A stretch of DNA of 53,207 nt from JAGVJT01 sp964513205 (GCA_964513205.1 CAZELP010000012.1:1-53207), one strand, 5' to 3'; counted from the stretch's first letter, positions 1-7,662 are shown. Numbers and translations: made by a program. The notes: generated by a model from the letters alone, not told the origin.

Positions 1-147
1 CGCACCACCAATATTGGAGGCCATGGCTACGATTTGCTCATCACTCAAACCTAATTCTTTCAGAGAGGCGTGGGATTCAAGGACCGTCTTTATCGCCTGC
101 GCACCACCACTATTGGAGGCCATCGCTACGATTTGTTCACGAGATAA
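1..147 (-). repeat. TALE-like tandem repeat units (one complete 99-bp unit, one partial)
   Basis: Bases 147-49 encode the first full 33-codon repeat and bases 48-1 the start of the second. The two copies are nearly identical in DNA around the diresidue codons: 'attggaggccat' occurs at 14-25 and again at 112-123. The repeats presumably continue beyond the left edge. Confidence 0.85.
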
Positions 148-351
148 ATCATAAGGTTTTTGAGATAACGTGCCATAGTGAGTCAATACTGACTCAACAG
201 TTTTTTTTGATGAAACTCGAACAATCAATTTATCAACTTGTTGCTGTGTAAATCCTTCAGATAACAGACGTCTGCTTTCATCATCGTAGCGTTCACGTGA
301 AATCTTGTATTTAATTAATTTTTCTTCAATTGATAATTTTAGTTTCGGCAT
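1..351 (-). CDS. TAL-effector-like (TALE-like) repeat DNA-binding protein, N-terminal part, cut by window edge
   Basis: Translated from the minus strand starting at ATG 351-349, the frame is open for 117 codons to the window edge. Residues 69-101 form a complete 33-residue repeat that opens LSREQIVAMASNSGGAQA and ends SLKELG. Residues 102-117 begin a second copy, LSDEQIVAMASNIGGA. This is the TALE repeat layout: repeat-variable diresidues at repeat positions 12-13 are NS (residues 80-81) and NI (113-114), followed by GG. The 33-residue length and GGAQA rather than GGKQA resemble the Burkholderia TALE-like (Bat) proteins more than Xanthomonas TALEs. Residues about 34-68 (from FTQQQVDKLI to LSQKPYD) look like a degenerate N-terminal repeat, as known in this family. 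TALE-like proteins bind DNA with about one base per repeat; in the known code NI prefers A and NS is permissive. The N-terminal region is only about 68 residues, far shorter than in Xanthomonas effectors. A GAGAT stretch lies just upstream of the start. Repeat number, C-terminus and target cannot be seen here. Confidence 0.9.
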   Translation of the reverse strand, partial: MPKLKLSIEEKLIKYKISRERYDDESRRLLSEGFTQQQVDKLIVRVSSKKTVESVLTHYGTLSQKPYDLSREQIVAMASNSGGAQAIKTVLESHASLKELGLSDEQIVAMASNIGGA

Positions 352-788
352 ATCATCTCTACGTTGGCAATCAGTGAATCACTTTTTTTGTTCAAGTGTT
401 TTTATTTATGCGCATTTTGAGCCTTCAGATGAAATATTGCAACTTTTATGGCACTTAATGCATTATTTAAGACAAACAATCACCCTTGTTGATGAAATAA
501 CAACCAAAAATAAAATGCGAATACTTCTTCCAATACAAAGACAATTTATGACTTCTTGGACACACCGACTACAACGTTTCACTGAATATGTCTTGTTGGT
601 TGCAGGACAAGGATACTGCCTTTTCAATTTAGTTCTAACGTTATAATCGTGAAACCATGAAAAACCCATAGTTAGGGTTTACCCTAGATTTTCATCTAGT
701 TTATCATTGACACAGTTTCTATTTTACATAAAAATCCTGTCCAATTTTTGTAGTAAAATATATCAAACTTCTGATCGAGGAAAAAATC
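352..788. other. Intergenic region between the divergent TALE-like gene and the gene at 789
   Basis: This 437-bp AT-rich stretch should hold the promoters of both divergent genes. Short frames on both strands have no recognisable product and I treat them as chance. A small hairpin with arms AAACCC (662-667) and GGGTTT (675-680) and a TTGACA hexamer (707-712) facing the plus-strand gene are visible. No well-spaced -10 box accompanies the TTGACA. Confidence 0.5.
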
Positions 789-1322
789 ATGAGCTTTTCA
801 TTAGACATTCAAAACGGATTGTTTTTTAAACAAGATACAGAATATTGTCTGAATCGTTCGATTAAAAACGTTAAAGCATTGTGCGCTTTATCGATGAAGC
901 CCTATTACGATATGACATCAAACCTGAAAGCAATGTCTCACCCATTTTTTCATATTGCTCAATTTTCAATTAACGCAATACGGTTCTCTTATGGCGCTTT
1001 GGTATTCGTCAGTGCGTTGACCACAGGCCATATGAATGCTGTCATAGAAAGTGGGAACGGGCTGTTTAGACTCCTTTGTTCCTCTACCTTAGAGATTTTA
1101 AATACCGTGTTGTCTGTGTTATCACTGGCGACTCGTTTTTTAGCATCAGTGATCAATTTGGGATATGCATCATCCCATGCTGAGCTACACTTTGCCGCAC
1201 TCAATCGTCGCACCTCCGATCCACAAGTCATCATGAAACAAGGATTTAATTTACTATCAAAAGACGCTGAATCAAAATACAATGATCTACGACAACACCG
1301 ACTTGCATCAACACTGATTTAG
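789..1322 (+). CDS. Hypothetical protein with hydrophobic segments
   Basis: I do not recognise this 177-residue protein. The start is supported by a GAGG ribosome-binding site at 777-780. The middle (about residues 52-130) carries long hydrophobic stretches, for example around FHIAQFSINAIRFSYGALVF and NTVLSVLSLATRFLASVI, so it may associate with membranes. The ends are polar and the C-terminus is basic. There is no signal peptide. It lies between the TALE-like gene and a papain-protease remnant that starts just after its stop codon, so the C-terminus may have been altered by decay of a neighbouring gene. No function can be assigned. Confidence 0.6.
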   Translation: MSFSLDIQNGLFFKQDTEYCLNRSIKNVKALCALSMKPYYDMTSNLKAMSHPFFHIAQFSINAIRFSYGALVFVSALTTGHMNAVIESGNGLFRLLCSSTLEILNTVLSVLSLATRFLASVINLGYASSHAELHFAALNRRTSDPQVIMKQGFNLLSKDAESKYNDLRQHRLASTLI

Positions 1323-1323
1323 C

Positions 1324-1392
1324 GGATTACGTGGATTTTCAGAACAACAACTGATTGACTACACAAGTAATTTAGGATGTGACGGAGGATAA
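1324..1392 (+). pseudogene. Remnant of a papain-family (C1A) cysteine protease
   Basis: The frame from 1324 reads GLRGFSEQQLIDYTSNLGC and then DGG before a stop at 1390-1392. This resembles the papain/cathepsin segment LSEQQLVDC...GCNGG that follows the catalytic cysteine helix. An in-frame stop lies just upstream (1315-1317) and there is no start codon, so this is a fragment of a lost gene. The match is short, so the assignment is tentative. Confidence 0.4.
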
Positions 1393-1478
1393 GATCTTTT
1401 GCATAAACTATGCACTTTGCTTTCTAATGCAAGAGCTCTATTTAAGATAACCCCTTATTTTAGAAAAGGATGACACGC

Positions 1479-2243
1479 ATGAAAACAACATGGAATAGTA
1501 CTCTACTTTTTATTTTAACAAGCAGCGTGTGCTCCGCTGGTGGCATGGGCGATGTCTCATCAGACTCGTACCAAGGCTTCTGGATAGGGGTTGGCGGAAG
1601 CTACAATTACTCCACTTTAAGTGGCCAAACAAATATCAATCAAATCTCAAACACCCCTTCTTCTGCCGAATACATTTTAAGCGACAATCTCACGAGCCAT
1701 ATGTCTCCTGTCGCCAATGCAGGATATTATTTTGCATTACCTGATCAATGGTATGTGGGTCCTAAATTTTTATACAAATACATTGGACAAGAGGCCTTCG
1801 ACCAAGACTGGTCTTCGACATTTACCGACGGGAGTTATCAATCTGGCGGATTAAGAACTAAATTTGTGCAGGATTTTTATCTAATGGCTTCTGGTGCCTA
1901 TGCATTTGGTCCTTGGCTCATGCATGCGGGTGTCGGTCCAGGTTGGGCGACAGTTGAGGTCAATTTGAATGGCCAGCTTCTTCCGCCTAATACGCTCACT
2001 TTTATCCCAGAAAATACAAGCCAAACCAAAACTATCATCGGCGGTGCTGCACAAGTTGGTTTTGAGTACAGCTTACCCAATCGATTTATGGTAGATATTT
2101 CTTACTCATTTTTAATGACGCCAACCACCAATATTCCGACCCTTGTTTTACCGACGACAACCAATGTGGGCTCTACAAACTTTAGTCAGAGTGTAGGGGT
2201 TGTGGAACAAGGCATTAACATCACCATCAACAAATATTTTTGA
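1479..2243 (+). CDS. Outer membrane beta-barrel protein (porin-like)
   Basis: The start at 1479 (MKTTWNSTLLFILTSS) is preferred over an ATG at 1470, because the AAAGGA ribosome-binding site at about 1465-1470 sits correctly upstream only of 1479. The first ~20 residues form a Sec signal peptide ending near CSA. The mature part alternates polar and aromatic residues (GFWIGVGGSYNYST; GPWLMHAGVGPGW; FMVDISYSF) and ends in a strand finishing with Phe. This is the usual signature of a small 8-10-stranded outer-membrane barrel of about 250 residues. Such proteins are common surface antigens of gammaproteobacteria; the ligand is unknown. The next gene follows within 20 bases, so the two are probably cotranscribed. 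Confidence 0.8.
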   Translation: MKTTWNSTLLFILTSSVCSAGGMGDVSSDSYQGFWIGVGGSYNYSTLSGQTNINQISNTPSSAEYILSDNLTSHMSPVANAGYYFALPDQWYVGPKFLYKYIGQEAFDQDWSSTFTDGSYQSGGLRTKFVQDFYLMASGAYAFGPWLMHAGVGPGWATVEVNLNGQLLPPNTLTFIPENTSQTKTIIGGAAQVGFEYSLPNRFMVDISYSFLMTPTTNIPTLVLPTTTNVGSTNFSQSVGVVEQGINITINKYF

Positions 2244-2260
2244 CGAGTATTGGAATCGCT

Positions 2261-3391
2261 ATGACCTCACGTAAGAATGTATCAAAAATACTGATTCAAG
2301 CCGCCATCTGTTTTTTTTCTTATCAATCCATGGTTTTTTCAACCTCGATTACTCCTTTGCCTTATGGTCATGGAGGACTGTTGTATGATGCTTTCCCACC
2401 AGATGGACCAGATGCCAACCCAAGTACCAATCCTACCACCAATCATCCAGGATTTTGGAATGAGGCCATAGCCACCTTTAATACGCACGGGGTTAAAAAT
2501 CCACTGACAAGACTATATGTATACGGCACCAGTATTGACACAAGCGGAAGTACTCAAGTAGTCAACTACAACAACAGCTTTGCAATTGAATCTGTTGCCG
2601 CTTACCGTGAAAAATTTCCCGATCTCACCATACTCGCGATTGTTGATGGTACCCCTGGTCAATTGATACAAGGAGACAATGGCACGTTAGCACTGGCAAA
2701 AGCATTGGCCAATAGTCTAGCGACTCAGGTGTGCGCTGACCTCAATGTCGACGGTGTATTTTTTGACATTGAACCAACAAAATTTTCTTACCAAGGACTT
2801 TTTACACTGTATCAAACCACAGCAAATTTACTTGCACAATGCACAGATAAAAATCATCCAAATGGTCGTTATATGGGCGTTTATGCTTACGTAACAACTG
2901 CAGACGGACATCTGGTTAAGCCAGCATTGGGAAAGAATGGATTTTTATCAGTTCCATTGTATGACGTCCAAGATAGCCAACCGCCGACTCCTACCAATCT
3001 CTCACTCTATCATAACAGCATTAAAAGTTACGTCAGTAATACGGACGACAATGCCTCTCTCTATCAAATTCCCTATACAGTGATTGGACCTGCTTCCGCA
3101 AGTTTTGGTGAATTTGAACAATATGGCACATATGCCCCTCCTCCCCCCACACTTCCGGCTCCTTATAATTTCACGTTAATTAAAAGCTTCATTCCAGATA
3201 TCACGCAAGTGCTGTATATGACCAATGTCAACGGCATTACGTCAAATTATGCCAAAAGTGCTTACTACATGGGTGTTGATTATTGGGCATGGAATTATTT
3301 TGTTTCACCAATGCCCAAGGAAAATCAACTGCTGCTTCCAAGCTATCCGAGTGACAGCATGGTCAATTATTTACAGAGCAATGCTTTTTAA
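2261..3391 (+). CDS. Secreted protein with a glycoside-hydrolase-18-like motif
   Basis: The start at ATG 2261 gives 376 residues. An upstream TTG at 2240 would overlap the previous gene's stop. A hydrophobic N-terminal segment (about residues 10-27) looks like a signal peptide. The motif DGVFFDIE (residues 164-171) fits DGxxxDxE, the catalytic strand of chitinase-like GH18 TIM barrels. It is preceded by TILAIVDGTPGQ and followed by segments that could be further barrel strands. The final YYMGVDYWAWNYF also fits a barrel end strand. I infer a TIM-barrel glycosidase or a non-catalytic relative; overall similarity to characterised chitinases is not obvious. It is probably in an operon with the upstream beta-barrel protein, which points to an envelope or exported role. 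Confidence 0.55.
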   Translation: MTSRKNVSKILIQAAICFFSYQSMVFSTSITPLPYGHGGLLYDAFPPDGPDANPSTNPTTNHPGFWNEAIATFNTHGVKNPLTRLYVYGTSIDTSGSTQVVNYNNSFAIESVAAYREKFPDLTILAIVDGTPGQLIQGDNGTLALAKALANSLATQVCADLNVDGVFFDIEPTKFSYQGLFTLYQTTANLLAQCTDKNHPNGRYMGVYAYVTTADGHLVKPALGKNGFLSVPLYDVQDSQPPTPTNLSLYHNSIKSYVSNTDDNASLYQIPYTVIGPASASFGEFEQYGTYAPPPPTLPAPYNFTLIKSFIPDITQVLYMTNVNGITSNYAKSAYYMGVDYWAWNYFVSPMPKENQLLLPSYPSDSMVNYLQSNAF

Positions 3392-3406
3392 GGCTGTGTT
3401 GTTTTC

Positions 3407-3436
3407 TTGAATGATGACCCTACGAAATGATACTAT
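3407..3436 (+). promoter_or_regulatory. Putative sigma-70 promoter for the gnnA-like/lpxB operon
   Basis: TTGAAT at 3407-3412 and TACTAT at 3431-3436 are separated by 18 bases. They lie 30 bases upstream of the first gene's ATG at 3466. Confidence 0.5.
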
Positions 3437-3465
3437 AGCCGGGTTATCATTTATCTGCCTTATTT

Positions 3466-4434
3466 ATGAAAAAATTAAGATGTGCCGTCATTGGAGTAGG
3501 TTATCTTGGGCATTTTCATGCTCAGAAATATCAACAAATCGAACATGCAACACTTGTTGGCGTGTGCGATGTTAATCCTGATATCGTAAAAAAAGTTTCC
3601 GACGCACTCAATGTCCCTGCTTTTATTGATTACCAAGATTTATTTGATAAGGTCGATGCCGTTAGCATTGCAGCGACCACAAAATATCACTATGACATTG
3701 CAAAAGCCTGTCTAGAAAAAGGTATTCATGTGTTACTTGAAAAACCAATGACTCAAACCGTAAAAGAAGCAGAAGAGTTGATTTCAATTTCAAAAAAAAC
3801 ACACGCCAAACTACAAATAGGACATCTTGAGCGATTTAATGCAGCTCATCTGGCTTTAGCACCCTATCTGGATCAACCTCTTTTTATAGAATCCAATCGC
3901 CTCGCGCCCTACACGCCGAGAGGAGCCGATGTCAATGTCATATTGGATCTCATGATTCATGACATTGATTTAATTCAATCAATAGTCAACAGCCCTATTC
4001 GACTTATCGATGCCCAAGGCGCTCCTGTTCTTTCAAAATCAATTGACATTGCGAATGCTCGTATTAATTTTGAAAACGGTTGTGTTGCCAATGTCACTGC
4101 CAGCCGAGTTAGCTTTAAAGCAGAACGAAAAATGAGAATTTTCCAGCCCCAATCTTATATATCGCTGGATTATCAAGAAAAGAAGTTTGCTGTTTTTAAA
4201 AAAGGAAGTGGTGAAATTTTTCCTGGAATTCCCGATGTATTAACCCGACAGATTGATATTGAAAAAAATGACGCTTTACTAGAAGAAATTCGCTCTTTCG
4301 TCTCTTGCATTGTCAACGATACGTCTCCTATTGTAAGTGGTGAACAAGGTTGTGCAGCTCTTGTGACGGCGGAGAAAATCACAACACTGATTGAGCATCA
4401 TTTAACACAACATTACCATTTATTGCATGTCTAA
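3466..4434 (+). CDS. Gfo/Idh/MocA-family NAD(P)-dependent oxidoreductase, GnnA-like
   Basis: This 322-residue protein opens with a Rossmann nucleotide-binding motif, VIGVGYLGHFHAQ (residues 8-20). It contains the family EKP motif (LLEKPMTQT, near residue 93), typical of Gfo/Idh/MocA dehydrogenases. It overlaps lpxB by 8 bases, so the two are translationally coupled. In bacteria whose lipid A carries 2,3-diamino-glucose, a family member (GnnA) oxidises UDP-GlcNAc at C3 and is encoded beside lpx genes. The position makes GnnA the leading guess, but the partner transaminase GnnB is not in this window. A general sugar dehydrogenase remains possible. Confidence 0.75.
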   Translation: MKKLRCAVIGVGYLGHFHAQKYQQIEHATLVGVCDVNPDIVKKVSDALNVPAFIDYQDLFDKVDAVSIAATTKYHYDIAKACLEKGIHVLLEKPMTQTVKEAEELISISKKTHAKLQIGHLERFNAAHLALAPYLDQPLFIESNRLAPYTPRGADVNVILDLMIHDIDLIQSIVNSPIRLIDAQGAPVLSKSIDIANARINFENGCVANVTASRVSFKAERKMRIFQPQSYISLDYQEKKFAVFKKGSGEIFPGIPDVLTRQIDIEKNDALLEEIRSFVSCIVNDTSPIVSGEQGCAALVTAEKITTLIEHHLTQHYHLLHV

Positions 4435-5569
4435 ACATATCGCTATTGTTGCAGGAGAAGCATCTGGAGACCATCATGGTGCGGCCCTCATTCGAGCATT
4501 GAAAGCAACAGGAGAAGACTATTCATTTAGCGGTATTGGGGGACAACACCTCAAAAATGCAGGAATGGACTTGTTGTGCGATTTGGCACAACATGGGGTA
4601 ACAGGTCTTTTAGAAATATTAAGACATGCAAAAACAATTCGATATGCTTATCGACAACTACAAAAACATCTGATTGAAAAAAAACCTGACCTTTTAATTT
4701 TAATTGACTATCCCGGGTTTAATTTGCGAATGGCGAAATTTGCAAAACAGAAACTTGGCATTAAAATTTTATACTACATCAGTCCTCAAATTTGGGCTTG
4801 GAAGGCAAAAAGAATCTATACCATTGCACAAAATGTCGATCATATGGCCGTCATTTTACCTTTTGAAAAAGCGTATTACGAGAAAGAAAAAGTTCCCGTC
4901 TCTTTTGTTGGTCACCCATTGGTAGAGCGTGTTGACCGCATAAAAAAACAAAATCCGCTAAAACAGGCGTATCAGTTGCCTTTAGATAAAACGTTGATTG
5001 CCTTGCTGCCTGGAAGTCGGGTCAACGAAGTTGAACAGCATATGCCTGTTTTTTATGAAACAGCAAAAAGAATATATCACAAGCAATCCGATGTTCATTT
5101 TATTATTCCTGTTGCGGAAACATTGAGCATGGAGCGAATACGAAATCATTGGGCTGAAGATGTACCATGCTCGTTCATTCAGGGGAATGCCTTAGAAATC
5201 GCATATTGTAGCCATGTTGTGGTCGTTGCTTCTGGCACAGCATCATTAGAGTGTGCGCTACTAAATAAACCCATGTGTATCGTTTATAAAGCTTCTCTGC
5301 TGACCTATATATTGGCTACTTTATTTATTCGTGTGCCTTATCTTGGACTTTCTAATCTTTTGCTGAATCAAATGGCTGTCCCAGAGCTTCTGCAATATGA
5401 CTGTAATGCAACAGAGCTCTCCAGCATGATAGAAACCCTTATATATGATACTGAATTTAAAGAAAAAATGCACACAAACCTAACCAAACTAAACACTCAA
5501 CTTTCAATTGCAGAGATAGATTGTACGCTTGAAACACTCGTACAAAAACTTTTGCCATCAAAAATTTAA
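4427..5569 (+). CDS. lpxB: Lipid-A-disaccharide synthase
   Basis: LpxB is the glycosyltransferase that joins UDP-2,3-diacylglucosamine to lipid X, forming the beta-1,6 disaccharide core of lipid A at the inner face of the membrane. The 380-residue product matches the usual length of about 380. It shows the N-terminal AGEASGDHHGA motif, the NLRMAKFAK region, SPQIWAW, and the conserved PGSRVNEV loop (near residue 195) of the nucleotide-binding domain. SGTASLECAL near residue 280 is also typical. The start overlaps the preceding dehydrogenase gene by 8 bases. tRNA-Leu follows about 110 bases downstream. Confidence 0.95.
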   Translation: MSKHIAIVAGEASGDHHGAALIRALKATGEDYSFSGIGGQHLKNAGMDLLCDLAQHGVTGLLEILRHAKTIRYAYRQLQKHLIEKKPDLLILIDYPGFNLRMAKFAKQKLGIKILYYISPQIWAWKAKRIYTIAQNVDHMAVILPFEKAYYEKEKVPVSFVGHPLVERVDRIKKQNPLKQAYQLPLDKTLIALLPGSRVNEVEQHMPVFYETAKRIYHKQSDVHFIIPVAETLSMERIRNHWAEDVPCSFIQGNALEIAYCSHVVVVASGTASLECALLNKPMCIVYKASLLTYILATLFIRVPYLGLSNLLLNQMAVPELLQYDCNATELSSMIETLIYDTEFKEKMHTNLTKLNTQLSIAEIDCTLETLVQKLLPSKI

Positions 5570-5640
5570 ACATGCCTTCTTTTTTATCTCAACCCACGAT
5601 AAAAAACCTGTCATGCAGAAAGATTTTTTGCAAATAACCA

Positions 5641-5668
5641 TTGCATCTATAACGATGGGTGCTATAAT
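5641..5668 (+). promoter_or_regulatory. Promoter of tRNA-Leu
   Basis: TTGCAT (5641-5646) and a perfect TATAAT (5663-5668) are 16 bases apart. The -10 box lies 10 bases before the mature tRNA 5' end. Confidence 0.75.
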
Positions 5669-5678
5669 GCGAGCCTGT

Positions 5679-5765
5679 GCCGGGGTGGCGGAACTGGTAG
5701 ACGCGCCGGATTCAAAATCCGGTGGTGGTGACACCGTGTCGGTTCGATTCCGACCCTCGGTACCA
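5679..5765 (+). tRNA. tRNA-Leu (anticodon CAA)
   Basis: A class II cloverleaf is visible. The acceptor stem pairs GCCGGGG with CCTCGGT. The D-arm is GGCGGAACTGGTAGAC. The anticodon stem CCGGA/TCCGG encloses the loop TTCAAAA with anticodon CAA, and a long variable arm is followed by the T-loop GGTTCGATTCC. CCA is encoded (5763-5765). The AbiE island begins about 200 bases downstream, which suggests this tRNA as a landing site, but no repeated 3' end was found. Confidence 0.97.
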
Positions 5766-5959
5766 TTGAGACATTTTCCATCAGCTCTCAATGATTCGCA
5801 CGGCACATTCTTCTAAAATCAGTTCTTTCCCATAAAAATGTTCGTTTTACAGTAGAGCTAACAGCAGATGGTGAGCCATTACATACACCTAGCAGTTACG
5901 TGATTTTTAATATCTCTAAGTCAACAGCTATACTAAATAGTTTTTTGATTTGGAATACG

Positions 5960-6829
5960 TCATTCATCTGGACTTAATAATGCCGCTTGATTTAAGATAG
6001 GTTCAAGCTGTGATCTGAGTCCTACTACTATATTTTGCAATGAAATTGGTTCCAGTTCATTTTTTTTCAAAAAAACATTCCAAATAGACTGCCGAGAGAC
6101 ATCATTTCCAAACTCATCGGTTAAACCAATTGGTAAATTGGGTGAAATTTTTGTACCTCGCCTTCTAAAAGTCGCAAAAATTGCACGTGCCAGTATGTTT
6201 GCATCGATCTCTTCTCGATCAAACATAACTATAAGATCTAAGTAATCCTTTAATCGACTATTAGCCATACCAAGCATTGTGATTGCGTGCAGTTTTTCTG
6301 CAATTACTGTATAAACTGGATAAGCTCGCAAGCAAGGTGCCGGAAGATCATTGAGAAGAACAGGATAGGTTGCCTCAATTGGTTCGGGCGTGACTGCATC
6401 ACCAAATCCAATATCAATTTGTATTTTACAGCGAGCCTTGGTCAATTCGCCAGAAAGAATAACTCTAGCTCCCATATAACCGGTATTTTTTCTAATTTCA
6501 TCAACGATAATGCTAGTGGGATCAAAAGAGATCCCATCTTCACAAGTGATTATGGCAATTTCTTGAAATATACGCTTCATAGTCAGTAAATCGCTTTGCC
6601 CAAAGCCAAGCAAATCAATATCTTTTGTTGGTCTATGGGGCATATCGTACCAGAGCGCAAATAATAACGCGCCTTTAAGTAAGAAGATATTCACATATTC
6701 AGATTGGCTTATACGGTATAAAAAGCGCTCCAAAACGTATCGAGTTAATACAGTACTGAAATCAGAACCTTCTGATTTTGATAAGTTAAGTAAGCGGGCT
6801 CGAATAGATTCCGCGAGATTATTTTTCAT
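5960..6829 (-). CDS. AbiEii/AbiGii-family nucleotidyltransferase toxin
   Basis: This 289-residue protein carries the AbiEii nucleotidyltransferase signature: LLKGALLFALW (about residues 50-60) followed by RPTKDIDLLGFG, with the metal-binding aspartates at about 70 and 72. The middle segment VIAEKLHAITMLG and SRLKDYLDL match the family's later lysine and RxKDxxD motifs. AbiEii-type proteins are the toxins of type IV toxin-antitoxin/abortive-infection systems; characterised relatives modify tRNA ends with nucleotides. The gene overlaps its AbiEi partner by 4 bases (ATGA), so translation is coupled. All core motifs look intact. Confidence 0.88.
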   Translation of the reverse strand: MKNNLAESIRARLLNLSKSEGSDFSTVLTRYVLERFLYRISQSEYVNIFLLKGALLFALWYDMPHRPTKDIDLLGFGQSDLLTMKRIFQEIAIITCEDGISFDPTSIIVDEIRKNTGYMGARVILSGELTKARCKIQIDIGFGDAVTPEPIEATYPVLLNDLPAPCLRAYPVYTVIAEKLHAITMLGMANSRLKDYLDLIVMFDREEIDANILARAIFATFRRRGTKISPNLPIGLTDEFGNDVSRQSIWNVFLKKNELEPISLQNIVVGLRSQLEPILNQAALLSPDE

Positions 6830-7452
6830 TCAATTACCTCAAGATAAGGGCGAATCACATTAGTAACACGAGCTATTTTTGCAAAATGCCATAGTTCATC
6901 CGCTGTGGCTTTCTTTTGTGCACGAACCTCTTTTAATGCTTCGATGGCAACATCAAGACCAATTGTATTTCGATATTTAAAACAATCAACCACTGTTTTC
7001 GCAGCACTATATACCCGTATGCTTTGTTTGTCGTATTCAATGGTCTCGACCCCTATTGAATAAATGTTAGCTGAACATTGAATCATTTTAATTGGAGGGT
7101 AATCCAGTTTTGGCATATGACTCCCACGTGGCATAGCTATCCATATTTGGCGAGGCAATTGCGTGGTAATCTCATGAATTTGTAACGCGGTTAGCAAACA
7201 AAAAATCGCTTGTGGAATTTTAATTGCAATCGTTACCAGACTACTGCTCTCAGTAACTGGTTTGTTGGGAATACAATACAAGCCACGAGCAATTTTTTCC
7301 AATTGACCACTTCGAATGAGTCGTGTCAAAACAACCCTAGGAATCTCAATTTCCTTGAGATCGCGAAGTCTGATTATTTCTTTTTGGTTTGCTAGCTCAA
7401 GTACCCGTTCAGCGTATGTTTTGTTTTTCATAATATATGAAGTATGTTCCAT
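6826..7452 (-). CDS. AbiEi-family antitoxin (type IV toxin-antitoxin regulator)
   Basis: This protein of up to 208 residues has an N-terminal winged-helix region (IIRLRDLKEIEIPRVVLTRL, then GQLEKIARGLYCIP) that is diagnostic for AbiEi antitoxins. The C-terminal domain has VYSAAKTVVDCFKYRN, also family-typical. AbiEi represses its own operon and counteracts AbiEii; here it lies immediately upstream of the toxin. The start is uncertain: ATG 7452 falls inside the inverted repeat at 7444-7493, and ATG 7431 (MKNKTYAERV) is the alternative. Neither has a convincing ribosome-binding site, so a leaderless mRNA is possible. Confidence 0.85.
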   Translation of the reverse strand: MEHTSYIMKNKTYAERVLELANQKEIIRLRDLKEIEIPRVVLTRLIRSGQLEKIARGLYCIPNKPVTESSSLVTIAIKIPQAIFCLLTALQIHEITTQLPRQIWIAMPRGSHMPKLDYPPIKMIQCSANIYSIGVETIEYDKQSIRVYSAAKTVVDCFKYRNTIGLDVAIEALKEVRAQKKATADELWHFAKIARVTNVIRPYLEVIE

Positions 7453-7493
7453 TTATTCGTCAACGTCAAATAATGTACGAACAAATGGAACAT
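7444..7493. promoter_or_regulatory. Inverted repeat, candidate AbiEi operator
   Basis: Perfect 11-bp arms, atgttccattt (7444-7454) and aaatggaacat (7483-7493), flank a 28-bp spacer at the start of the abiE operon. AbiEi proteins are known to autorepress through inverted repeats at their promoter. Two TTGACG hexamers lie inside the spacer on the minus strand. Confidence 0.6.
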
Positions 7494-7497
7494 TTAG

Positions 7498-7641
7498 AAT
7501 ATTGTCAAAGATGCGCTACAGAAATATCAATCAATACCAGAATTGCAATTATCTGTAGAAGCGCTCCATTCCGTTGAAGAAACGCTGAATGAAATCGCTC
7601 TTAAGTGCGGATTTCCCAATCTCAGCTTATCTGAAGTTTAG
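7498..7641 (+). pseudogene. Fragment of an AraC-type helix-turn-helix regulator
   Basis: The frame ending at the TAG 7639-7641 contains EIALKCGFPNLSLSEV, close to the second-helix region of AraC-family DNA-binding domains (IAxxxGFxNxSxF). It has no start codon and ends in mid-domain, so it is a decayed remnant. It lies upstream of the divergent AbiEi operator. Confidence 0.4.
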
Positions 7642-7662
7642 CCATTTTTCCTTAATCCGTTC

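Noticed and set aside
305..646. Plus-strand open frame of 113 codons in the region upstream of the TALE-like gene
   Set aside because: It overlaps the 5' end of the TALE-like gene on the opposite strand, has no ribosome-binding site and the product has no recognisable or coherent pattern.
463..669. Minus-strand open frame of 68 codons upstream of the TALE-like gene
   Set aside because: Cysteine-rich but without ribosome-binding site or recognisable motif; most likely chance in AT-rich DNA.
5840..5976. Start-less open stretch after tRNA-Leu (VRFTVELTADGEPLHTP...)
   Set aside because: It might be a gene remnant, but I recognise no family and there is no start codon, so it is not listed.
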